From assembly GCA_947475315.1 (NCBI GenBank), contig CANJMY010000004.1, positions 19,182-83,181 of the forward strand: 64,000 nucleotides of DNA. Direction: 5' to 3'. The notes under the pieces were generated by a model. That model had not been told where the DNA came from. It worked only from the letters and a program-made list of their open reading frames with translations, and searched no databases. A program made the position numbers and the translations under genes. This DNA comes from Pseudomonadota bacterium (lineage in GTDB: Bacteria > Myxococcota_A > UBA796 > GCA-2862545). This document shows positions 1 to 9,175 of this stretch, piece by piece (the first letter of the stretch is position 1; every line of letters starts with the position of its first letter).

Positions 1-567
1 CGCACCGGACAGGAGCTGAACTTGAGCGCGCTCGGCGCCGACGCGGGTGTGTCGCACGTCACGGCAAAGTCGTGGCTCTCCGTCCTGGAGACGAGCTTCC
101 TCGTCCACCGCGTGGCGCCGTGGCACAACAACGCGCGGAAGCGTCTTGTGAAGACGCCCAAGCTGCACTTTCTGGACACAGGGCTGGCCTGCTTCCTGCT
201 CGGCATCCGAACGCCGGAGGAGCTGAACCTCCACCCGGCGCGCGGCGCGCTCTTTGAGAGCTGGGTGGTCGCGGAGGCGTACAAGGCCCACGTCCACGCA
301 GGGCTGGTGCCGCAGCTCTACCACCTGCGCGAGACGCGCGGCTCTGAGGTGGACCTGGTGGTGGAGCGCGGCGCGGAGCGCATCCTGGTGGAGGTGAAGT
401 CTGGAGCCACGATCGGTTCCGACGCGCTCGACGGCGTCCGCACGGCGCTCTCGGAGGGAGTCGGGAGCAAGGCCCGGCTGGTGTACGGAGGCAGCGACAA
501 GGGCGTGCGTTCGGGCGTCGAGCTGTGGCCTTGGGCAGCGTTGGATGACGAGGCTTGGGTGGGCTGA
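1..567 (+). CDS. C-terminal part of a DUF4143 (AAA_14-type) ATPase, 5' truncated by the window edge
   Basis: The reading frame is open from base 1, so the true start lies upstream; about 188 residues are visible. The visible part begins in a winged-helix-like stretch (GVSHVTAKSWLSVLETSFLV) and runs into the DUF4143 region with the typical LHFLDTGLACFLLG segment, then a PD-(D/E)XK-like core (E-VDLVVERG followed by LVEVKSG). In this family an N-terminal P-loop ATPase domain precedes this part; it is outside the window. The family is widespread, often called putative ATPase, and its cellular role is not established. The D..EVK residues suggest a nuclease-like fold, but activity is an inference. 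No partner gene is visible. Confidence 0.85.
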   Translation, partial: RTGQELNLSALGADAGVSHVTAKSWLSVLETSFLVHRVAPWHNNARKRLVKTPKLHFLDTGLACFLLGIRTPEELNLHPARGALFESWVVAEAYKAHVHAGLVPQLYHLRETRGSEVDLVVERGAERILVEVKSGATIGSDALDGVRTALSEGVGSKARLVYGGSDKGVRSGVELWPWAALDDEAWVG

Positions 568-607
568 CCGCTGCGCCGACGCGCGCGTCTCGCCGCCCGC
601 CCCCGCG

Positions 608-2209
<1,602 letters not shown>

Positions 2210-2375
2210 CGGGGCTCCATGCCTGCGATCTTTACCGAGACGTGGGCTCGGGAGCCCGCGTGGCCTGCCGTTTCGAGCACGTGGGCCGCACCACGGCCTC
2301 CAGCGGGGGCGCGCGCCGGGAGGGGGGCTCTCTGCGGATCGCTCCGAGCACCCCTCAACCGGCGGCGGCCTGCTC

Positions 2376-3524
2376 CTAGCGAGCGCGCTCGAACAGCTCC
2401 TTGGCGATGATCAGGCGCTGGATCTGGCTCGTGCCCTCGTAGATCTGGAAGATCTTGGAGTCACGGAGCAGCTTCTCGACCGGGTACTCCGAGCTGTAGC
2501 CGTAGCCGCCGAACACCTGGACGGCGTCGCTGGCGATGCGGTGCGCGGCGTCCGCGGCGAAGCACTTGGCCATCGACGCGTACATCGTGTTCTTCTCGCC
2601 GTTGTCCTTCATCCACGCGGCCTGGCGGACCAGGAGGCGGGCGGCCTCGATGTCCTTGGCCATGTCGGCGATCATGAAGCTGACGGCCTGGTGCGACGCG
2701 AGGGGCACGCCCATGGTCTTGCGCTCGGTGGCGTAACGGCGCGCGTGCTCGAAGGCGGCGCGGGCGACGCCGACGGCCGCAGAGGCGACCAGCGGGCGGG
2801 TGTGGTCGAAGGCGCCCATGGCGAGCAGCCAGCCGCCGCCGACCTGACCGATGACGTTCTCCTCGGGGACCTCGACGTCGGTGAAGGTGATGCCGCGGGT
2901 GTCGCTGCAGCGCTGGCCGAGGTTGTACTCCTTCTTGCCGGGCTCGACGCCCTTCCAGCTCTTCTCGACCAGGAACGCGGTCATGCCGCGGTACTTGGCG
3001 GCGCGGTCCGTGTAGGCCACGACGAAGTACCAGTCGGCGACGCCGGCGTTGGTGATCCACATCTTGGAGCCGTTGAGGATGTAGCGGTCACCCTTCTTGT
3101 CGGCGGTGGTGAGCATGGCGGCCACGTCCGAGCCGGCGCCCGGCTCAGTGACCGCGTACGCGGCCATCTTCGGGGAGACGGTCATGGGCTGAACGTACTT
3201 CTCTAGGAGGTAGTCGGACGCGCCGGTGAGCACAGGCTCAAGCGCGAGGCCGTTGGCCTCCAGGGCGGTCCCGATGCCGCTGCAGCCCCAGGCGAGCTCT
3301 TCGGCGATGATCGACGCGTCGACGCAGCCCATGCCCAGGCCGCCCCACTTCTCGGGGATGTGGCTGTTCATCAGGCCCATCTCGTGCGCCTTGCCGATGA
3401 CTTCCCACGGGTACTCGCCGGTCTTGTCATGGTGCTCGGCCACGGGGCGGACCTCGCGCTCGGCGAAGTCGTGGGCGAGCGAGCGGAGGGCCTCCTGGTC
3501 CTCAGAGAGCTTGAAGCCGATCAT
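2376..3524 (-). CDS. Acyl-CoA dehydrogenase
   Basis: 382 residues, the usual length for the family. It shows the FAD-binding YAVTEPGAGSD segment (about 125-136), WITNAG, and the C-terminal IYEGTSQIQRLIIAK block, in which Glu363 is the expected catalytic base. It would carry out alpha,beta-dehydrogenation of acyl-CoA esters with electrons passed to ETF, in fatty-acid or branched-chain amino-acid breakdown; the sequence does not fix chain length. The start is the ATG preceded by AGGAGATTCGACC. No electron-transfer flavoprotein or other beta-oxidation gene adjoins it. The 153 bp upstream show no clear promoter. Confidence 0.93.
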   Translation of the reverse strand: MIGFKLSEDQEALRSLAHDFAEREVRPVAEHHDKTGEYPWEVIGKAHEMGLMNSHIPEKWGGLGMGCVDASIIAEELAWGCSGIGTALEANGLALEPVLTGASDYLLEKYVQPMTVSPKMAAYAVTEPGAGSDVAAMLTTADKKGDRYILNGSKMWITNAGVADWYFVVAYTDRAAKYRGMTAFLVEKSWKGVEPGKKEYNLGQRCSDTRGITFTDVEVPEENVIGQVGGGWLLAMGAFDHTRPLVASAAVGVARAAFEHARRYATERKTMGVPLASHQAVSFMIADMAKDIEAARLLVRQAAWMKDNGEKNTMYASMAKCFAADAAHRIASDAVQVFGGYGYSSEYPVEKLLRDSKIFQIYEGTSQIQRLIIAKELFERAR

Positions 3525-3677
3525 GGTCGAATCTCCTGCGGGTAGGGTCGTGCAAGGGAGGCGCGACTATCGCGTCCACGGCGGCGCCGGGCGCGGTTTT
3601 GCGGGTTCGCCACGGATGGACCGTCGCTTGGGCGCGCACGCAACAAGCGGAGGCGCGCGCTCGCCCACAATCGGCGA

Positions 3678-4187
3678 TCAACGGACCGGGGGGGCGCTCA
3701 TGTCGGTGACGGTGGCGCTCGGATCCAGGGACAGGATGGCGGACACGTAGCAACTGGCCCACGCCGGCCTGATCTTATTGAAGAAAATGCCCTGCAAAGG
3801 CCGCTTCGGCGCGTCGAGCGGCGTGCGGAGCGTGACGCTCGAACCGTCGCCCTCAGGCGCGACCTCTACGACCAGGTAGAAGCCCAGGTTGTCCTTGTGG
3901 CCGGCAAGGTCCCAGTCGACGCGACGGCCTGGCTTCACGTCGTCCACCGTGACGTGCACCTTGCGATGCATCCACGACGGGATCCAGGTGAGGTTGACGA
4001 AGTCGTGGGTGGCGCCGGTCACCTTGGCGCAGGACTGCGGGAAGCGCGCCGTGGCGTCGGGCAGGTCCTGGAACGCGGCGAGCACCGCGTCGGGGCTCAT
4101 CGATGTCGTGGCGGACGCGCGCACGTCCCCGCTCAAGCCCGCGTAGGGGTTGCCCGCAAGTGCCGCGGCCATCCACACCGTCCACAT
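3678..4187 (-). CDS. Exported SRPBCC/START-like domain protein
   Basis: 169 residues from the ATG preceded by GGAGGTCGACA; upstream in-frame codons look non-coding, so the shorter form is preferred. A short signal peptide (MWTVWMAAALAG) is followed by a single domain resembling the SRPBCC/polyketide-cyclase fold: a polar start, MSPDAVLAAFQDL helix, LTWIPSWMHRKVHV strand and a C-terminal amphipathic helix. Ligand and role are unknown. A second exported protein of the same general type lies at 21896-22384. Both are unusual because SRPBCC proteins are mostly cytoplasmic. The fold call is from pattern recognition only. Confidence 0.65.
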   Translation of the reverse strand: MWTVWMAAALAGNPYAGLSGDVRASATTSMSPDAVLAAFQDLPDATARFPQSCAKVTGATHDFVNLTWIPSWMHRKVHVTVDDVKPGRRVDWDLAGHKDNLGFYLVVEVAPEGDGSSVTLRTPLDAPKRPLQGIFFNKIRPAWASCYVSAILSLDPSATVTDMSAPPVR

Positions 4188-4297
4188 TGTCGACCTCCGT
4201 GGCTCCCGTCTAGCCCGCGCGCGGGCGTTCATCCTTGACGGCGTGGGGGGCACCGGATCGGGTGTGCCGCGTTCCGATGCGCCCGCTCGGGATCCAC

Positions 4298-4327
4298 TTG
4301 TTGGTTCTGGGTGGCGGTGCACATACT
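4298..4327 (+). promoter_or_regulatory. Candidate sigma-70-type promoter for the serpin gene
   Basis: TTGTTG (4298-4303) and CATACT (4322-4327) are 18 bp apart, and the -10-like element ends 27 bp before the serpin start codon. Inferred from sequence only. Confidence 0.35.
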
Positions 4328-4354
4328 TCAGAACGTCACCCTCTCGGAGGCCCC

Positions 4355-5647
4355 ATGCGTCACGCGAGCTTGCTGTTGATTCTATCGTTCGCGGCATGTG
4401 ATCCGGCCGGTCCAGGCAAGGACCTTCACGCGTGGGATCCCAACCGCGTCGCGCGCTCGATCACCTCCGCCGACGGCGACGTCGGTGCGGTGGTGGACGG
4501 CAACGACGCCTTCACCTGGGACCTCTACGGGCAGCTCGCGACCGGGGAGGAGAACCTCTTCTTCTCGCCGATCTCCATCTCCGCGGCGCTCGGGATGACC
4601 ACGGCGGGCGCGGGCGGCGACACGCTCACGCAGATGCAGGATGTGCTGCACCTCAGCATCCCCGCCGAGCAGTGGCATCCGGCGTTTGGCGCGCTGATCG
4701 ACGACCTGAACGGCGACAAGCTCCGTGGCTACCGCCTGGAGGTCGCCAACCGCCTGTTCGGGCAGGACGGCACAGCCTGGGCCGCGGACTTCCTCGCCAC
4801 CTGCAACGACGACTGGCATGCCCCGATGCAGTCTGTGGACTTCGCGGGAGATCCCGAGGGTTCGCGCGGCGTCGTGAATGGGTGGGTGTCAGACCAGACG
4901 CAGCAGCACATCCCGGAGCTGATCCCGCAGGGCGTCATCACGCCGGACACCCGCTTGGTGCTCGCCAACGCGATCTACTTCCTGGCGGACTGGTGGACGC
5001 AGTTCGACACCACCGAGACCAAGGCCGGCAGCTTCACGCGGCTCGATGGCTCCACGGTGACCACCGACATGATGTGGCTCGACCTGTCGAAGGTGGAGGA
5101 CTCGCGCGTGCGCAGCACCGAGATCAACGGCGCCGCGATCGTCCGCATGCCCTACGAGGACGACGAGGTCGCCGCCTATCTGGTGATCCCCTCGGCGGCG
5201 GACGGGCTCCTGGGGCTGGAGGCCCAGCTCAACCAGGACACCTTCCGCGAGTGGGTCGCCCCGATCGAGGGCGCCTACAGCGAAGACCGCGACGAGGAGG
5301 GCATGGTCGCGATCCCCAAGCTGGAGCTCAGGTGGAAGGGTTCGCTCGTGCCCGCGCTCCAGGCGCTCGGCATGACGGACGCGTTCGACCCGCTGCTCGC
5401 GGACTTCTCGCCGATGGCCGACGGTGATGCGGCGTCCGACTACATGATCAGCGACGTGATCCACGAGGCCTGGGTGCGCGTGGACGAGGCGGGCACCGAG
5501 GCCGCCGCGGCGACCGCCGTGGTGATCACCGACACCGCGGCGCCGATCCCGCGAATCGCCGATCACCCGTTCTTGATCGTCGTGCGGGACGACCTCACCG
5601 GCAGCTTGCTCTTCGTCGCCCGGGTCATGGACCCGGCCGCGGGATGA
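4355..5647 (+). CDS. Serpin-family protease inhibitor, lipoprotein
   Basis: 430 residues from an ATG preceded by CGGAGGCCCC. Residues 1-15 are a lipoprotein signal with lipobox SFAA-Cys15. The body is a complete serpin: NLFFSPISISAALGM, NAIYFLADWWTQFD (the conserved NAIYFKGxW block) and the reactive-centre hinge EAGTEAAAAT (379-387). Small residues throughout P12-P9 and Thr at P8 are the signature of inhibitory serpins able to insert the loop. Counting from hinge Gly380 (P15), with Pro405 at P11', places the scissile bond at Thr394-Ala395. A small P1 residue suggests elastase-, proteinase-K- or cysteine-protease-like targets; this is inference. It probably sits on the cell surface or in the periplasm. 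No protease gene adjoins it. Confidence 0.95.
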   Translation: MRHASLLLILSFAACDPAGPGKDLHAWDPNRVARSITSADGDVGAVVDGNDAFTWDLYGQLATGEENLFFSPISISAALGMTTAGAGGDTLTQMQDVLHLSIPAEQWHPAFGALIDDLNGDKLRGYRLEVANRLFGQDGTAWAADFLATCNDDWHAPMQSVDFAGDPEGSRGVVNGWVSDQTQQHIPELIPQGVITPDTRLVLANAIYFLADWWTQFDTTETKAGSFTRLDGSTVTTDMMWLDLSKVEDSRVRSTEINGAAIVRMPYEDDEVAAYLVIPSAADGLLGLEAQLNQDTFREWVAPIEGAYSEDRDEEGMVAIPKLELRWKGSLVPALQALGMTDAFDPLLADFSPMADGDAASDYMISDVIHEAWVRVDEAGTEAAAATAVVITDTAAPIPRIADHPFLIVVRDDLTGSLLFVARVMDPAAG

Positions 5648-5676
5648 GCCACACCCCGCCGGCCACGACGCGTCGC

Positions 5677-6066
5677 CTAGCCGGGGCGGTTTCGCATGTG
5701 GTCCGCGACCTCGGCGAACGCCTTCACGAGCGTCGCGCGGAGCGCGGGGTCCGGGGTCACGTCCTGGAGCGCGCGCGCCATGCACAGCATCCACGCGCGC
5801 GCGGCGGACAGGTCGATCGGCAAGTGGCCGTGCCGGCGCCGCAGCATCGGGTGGCCGTACTGCTCCCAGTAGAGCGGCGGCCCGCCGAGCCAGCCGGACA
5901 GGAAGGCCGCGAGCTTGTGGCGGTCGTCCGTGAGGTCGTCGTCGTGCAGGCCGCGGATGGAAGCGGCCTCGGGCAGCGTGTCCATGTGCGTGTAGAACCG
6001 GTCGACGAGGCGCACGACTTGATCGTGGCCACCGAGCTGGTCGTACAGGGAGGGTTCTTCAGACAT
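5677..6066 (-). CDS. Group II truncated hemoglobin
   Basis: 129 residues starting MSEEPSLYDQLGG; a GTG three codons upstream is a less likely start. It shows the typical LYDQLGG start, a B10 Tyr (DRFYTHM), a proximal His in the RRRHGHLPI segment, and a Trp in ARAWMLCM at the G8 position that marks group II (TrHbO/YjbI). Such proteins bind heme and O2/NO and are linked to oxidative or nitrosative stress. The gene is convergent with the serpin gene, 29 bp from its stop, and divergent from the nucleotidyltransferase. Confidence 0.92.
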   Translation of the reverse strand: MSEEPSLYDQLGGHDQVVRLVDRFYTHMDTLPEAASIRGLHDDDLTDDRHKLAAFLSGWLGGPPLYWEQYGHPMLRRRHGHLPIDLSAARAWMLCMARALQDVTPDPALRATLVKAFAEVADHMRNRPG

Positions 6067-6134
6067 CGCCGGCACCTAACCCTGGGCGTCGGCGAACGCA
6101 GATCCACGACGTGCGGAGTGACGGGGGGGATTCC

Positions 6135-7055
6135 ATGCAACGCCTAGAAGTGGTCCGCTGCAGCCCGGATGAAACGGACGACGCGTGGGTCGTGGTGTTG
6201 GCCGGCGGCGATGGCCGCAGGTTGGAGGCGGTCGCACGCTCCCGGTACGGACACCCGCGCCCCAAGCAATACTGCGACTTTGGCTGCGGGCACACGCTGC
6301 TTGGGAGGACGATCGAGCGCGCTAGGATGTTGGTGCCCGATGACCGCATCGTCGTCGTCACCACGCGAACGCACCGCGCGTTCGCCGACGAGTGCCTGGC
6401 CGCGTACCCGCACGTCCGACGGGTGGAGCAGCCGAGCAACCTCGACACGACGCCCGGCATCCTGCTGCCGCTGCTCCACGTGATCGGCCACAACCCCGAG
6501 GCGCGCGTGGTGTTGATGCCCTCGGACCACAGCGTCGAGTGCGATCACGACTTCGTCGCGGTGGTGGCGGACGCGCTCGATTCGCTGCGCCGTCACTGGT
6601 ACGACGTGCTGCTGCTCGGTGCGCCCGCGCGCGACGCCGAGGACGGCTACGGCTGGATCTTATCGTTCGAGAGCCAGCGCGAGCACTGGCGCCGCGTCGC
6701 CGACTTCCGGGAGAAGCCGCCCTGCGAGGAGCTGCCCGACCTCATCGCGGAGGGCGCGGTCCGCAACACGTTCGTGATCATCGCCAGCGCGTCGGAGCTG
6801 GTGGCGTTGATCGCCCGGCACGCACCCGAGTGGTACGACGCCCTCGGTGCCGCGCCGACCCCGGAGATCATCGAGCGCGCGTACGCGACGCTGCCGCGCA
6901 GCAACTTCAGCAGCGACGTGTTGGAGCCCGCCCGATACCGGCTCCGCGTGGTGCCGCTCGGCGACGTGGGCTGGGACGACATCGGCACGCCGGAGCGGCT
7001 GGCGAGGGCGAGCGTTTCGCACCCTGCCGCGGAGAGGTCGATGTCGATGGCCTAG
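6135..7055 (+). CDS. Mannose-1-phosphate guanylyltransferase / sugar nucleotidyltransferase
   Basis: 306 residues from the ATG preceded by GGGGGGGATTCC. The N-terminal nucleotide-binding motif LAGGDGRRLE (22-31) is followed by KQYCDFG, LMPSDHSV (metal/sugar binding) and the C-terminal WDDIGTPERL block typical of GDP-mannose pyrophosphorylases. It would convert mannose-1-phosphate and GTP to GDP-mannose for polysaccharide or glycoconjugate synthesis. It lacks the second (isomerase) domain of the bifunctional type II enzymes. It stands alone, without an adjacent mannose pathway gene. Substrate assignment rests on family similarity. Confidence 0.85.
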   Translation: MQRLEVVRCSPDETDDAWVVVLAGGDGRRLEAVARSRYGHPRPKQYCDFGCGHTLLGRTIERARMLVPDDRIVVVTTRTHRAFADECLAAYPHVRRVEQPSNLDTTPGILLPLLHVIGHNPEARVVLMPSDHSVECDHDFVAVVADALDSLRRHWYDVLLLGAPARDAEDGYGWILSFESQREHWRRVADFREKPPCEELPDLIAEGAVRNTFVIIASASELVALIARHAPEWYDALGAAPTPEIIERAYATLPRSNFSSDVLEPARYRLRVVPLGDVGWDDIGTPERLARASVSHPAAERSMSMA

Positions 7056-7101
7056 GCCCCCTCGGGCACCACGCATCATGCCGGACGGGAAGGCTCTGCC
7101 A

Positions 7102-8112
7102 TCAGGCCCCGCCCATGACACCCACGTTGCGCGCCGCCGCGGCGACGATCTCGATCGACCGGGCGCGCGCGTCCGGGTCGTAGATCGCACCAGACAGGAT
7201 CACCTCATCGGCGCGCGTGCGCTCGACAAACGCGGCGAGCCCGGCCTCCACGTCAGACTGGGTGCCGATGGCCGAGTAGTGCTGGAAGCTCTGGAGCATC
7301 GCGCGCGCGCCCGCGTCCAGCGTGTCGCCGAAGCCGCGCATCGGCGGCTGCAGCTTGCCGGGGTTCCCGGTGCGGAGCGCCACGATGCTCTGCTGCATCG
7401 ACGTCGCCAGGAAGCGCGCGTCGTCCGCGGTGTCGGCGGCGCAAACACCAAAGCCCACCATCACGTGAGGGCGGTCGAGGACGCGCGAGGGGCGGAAGTC
7501 GCGGTGGTAGGTCGCGAGCGCCTGATCCATCATGGCGGGCGCAAAGTGCGACGCGAACGCGTACGGCAGGCCCAGCATCGCCGCGAGGCGCGCCCCAAAG
7601 GTGCTTGAACCCAGGATCCAGATCGGGACCTTGGCGCCCGCGCCGGGCGTGGCCTGGAAGCCGTGCTTGGGGTCGCCGTCGAAGAAGGACTGCAGCTCCA
7701 GCACGTCGCGCGGGAACTGCTCCGAGTCGCTGTCCAGGTGACGTCGCATCGCCTGCGCGACGCGGCCATCCGAGCCCGGCGCGCGGCCAAGGCCCAGGTC
7801 GACGCGGCCCGGGAACAGCGCCTCGAGCGTGCCAAACTGCTCGGCGATCTGCAGCGGGCTGTGGTTGGGGAGCATGATGCCGCCCGCGCCGATGCGGATC
7901 GTCGACGTGGCTTGGCCGACGTGCGCCAGCACCACCGACGTGGCCGCGCCGCCGATGCCCGGCATGCCATGGTGCTCCGCCACCCAGTAGCGCTTGAAGC
8001 CGAGTCGCTCGACGGTCGCGGCGTAGCGCCCGGCGTTGCGGAGCGCGTCGCTGAGGTCGTGCCCCTCACGGACGGGGACGAGATCGAGGACGGAGAAGGT
8101 CGTGTTCGTCAT
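7102..8112 (-). CDS. LLM-class flavin-dependent oxidoreductase (MsnO8-type luciferase-like)
   Basis: 336 residues. The N-terminus (FSVLDLVPVREG, then GFKRYWVAEHHGMPGIGGAATSVVLAHVG) and LGLGRAPGSD are characteristic of the bacterial luciferase-like monooxygenase subgroup with the MsnO8 name. Members use FMNH2 or F420; the cofactor and substrate cannot be told from sequence. It is 34 bp upstream (in transcription order, after) the sterol-desaturase-family gene on the same strand, so the two may be co-transcribed. The start is the ATG of MTNTTFSVLDL. Confidence 0.88.
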   Translation of the reverse strand: MTNTTFSVLDLVPVREGHDLSDALRNAGRYAATVERLGFKRYWVAEHHGMPGIGGAATSVVLAHVGQATSTIRIGAGGIMLPNHSPLQIAEQFGTLEALFPGRVDLGLGRAPGSDGRVAQAMRRHLDSDSEQFPRDVLELQSFFDGDPKHGFQATPGAGAKVPIWILGSSTFGARLAAMLGLPYAFASHFAPAMMDQALATYHRDFRPSRVLDRPHVMVGFGVCAADTADDARFLATSMQQSIVALRTGNPGKLQPPMRGFGDTLDAGARAMLQSFQHYSAIGTQSDVEAGLAAFVERTRADEVILSGAIYDPDARARSIEIVAAAARNVGVMGGA

Positions 8113-8146
8113 CCGCGCGATCTAGCGCTTGGAGCGGCCCGCGTCG

Positions 8147-9031
8147 CTACGCCTGGGTGCCGGATGGGCTGCCCCGAAGGCGCTCGAACGCGGCGCGCCA
8201 CGAACGGCGGAAGGGCCAGACCAGCGCGTCGAAGAAGCCAGCCTGCTCTTGTGAGGCGAGCCCGGTCGCCGGGTACTCGTCGGGCTGCGGCGCGTAGGCC
8301 GTGCCGAACAGCACATCCATGAAGGGGAGGACCACCGCGAAATTCTTCCCCTGATGTTCGGGCCGCGTGGAGTGGTGGATCCGGTGCCACTGCGGGGTCA
8401 CGACGAACGGGTTCGCGCCCCAAGGGTGCCGCACATTCATGTGCGAGAGCCGAGGGGGGATGGACCAGATCCACGTCGCGAACAAGACCGTAGTGGGGTC
8501 GATCCCGATCAGCAGGCCGATCGTGGTGCGCAACGGCAGGCTGAGCGCCGCGGCCGTCCAGTGCTCTCGCGCGGTGGTCACGACGGTGAGGTGTGTGCTG
8601 CTGTGATGGAACGAGTGGATCGCCCACAGCCACGGGACCGAGTGGCAGGCACGGTGCCACGCGTAGTCGATCATGTCCATCAGCACGAAGTACCCGAGGG
8701 TCAGCGCCAAGCGGCCAACCCACCCTTGGGCGCGGAAGTACAGGAACGGGTGCCCTCCGACCGCGGCCATCCCGCGGCTGCATACCCACACGGACAGCGG
8801 TGCGAGCAGGGCTGCGCTCGCCAGATAGATAAGCGCAAACGCCCACTCGCGCTGCATCTCGGCGCGTGCGTCGGCGGTGGACGAGTCCTCGGCGGAGTGC
8901 CGCGCCTCGACGCCTCGGACCAGCGCAAACGCTAGCCCCAGCGTGCCAAATGTGGCCGCCCACCCGCCAATCGCGAGCACCCAAGACACTCGGCTCCCCC
9001 CAGAGAGTGGAGTGTGGTCACACGCTACCAC
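8147..9031 (-). CDS. Sterol desaturase / fatty acid hydroxylase family membrane protein
   Basis: 294 residues with about four to five membrane segments. The three His clusters of the di-iron hydroxylase fold are present: HRACH, HSFHHS and HRIHHS, followed by the usual PFMDVLFGTAY near the C-terminus. These enzymes hydroxylate or desaturate sterols, fatty alcohols or carotenoids at the membrane using O2. Sterol-related chemistry is known in some Myxococcota, but the substrate here is unassigned. The start is a GTG; the exact N-terminus is uncertain by up to about 15 residues. Confidence 0.88.
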   Translation of the reverse strand: MVACDHTPLSGGSRVSWVLAIGGWAATFGTLGLAFALVRGVEARHSAEDSSTADARAEMQREWAFALIYLASAALLAPLSVWVCSRGMAAVGGHPFLYFRAQGWVGRLALTLGYFVLMDMIDYAWHRACHSVPWLWAIHSFHHSSTHLTVVTTAREHWTAAALSLPLRTTIGLLIGIDPTTVLFATWIWSIPPRLSHMNVRHPWGANPFVVTPQWHRIHHSTRPEHQGKNFAVVLPFMDVLFGTAYAPQPDEYPATGLASQEQAGFFDALVWPFRRSWRAAFERLRGSPSGTQA

Positions 9032-9175
9032 CTCATCTCACGAGGGTGGGACACTTTACGCAGGTCGACTCCGAGACGTCGGCCCCCATTGCGCCCCCGT
9101 ATGAATTAGCTGCTCCCAGAACGGTGCTTGGTCCACAATCCTGTGTCGCAGGACCGCACCGCCGCCGGAGCCTCG

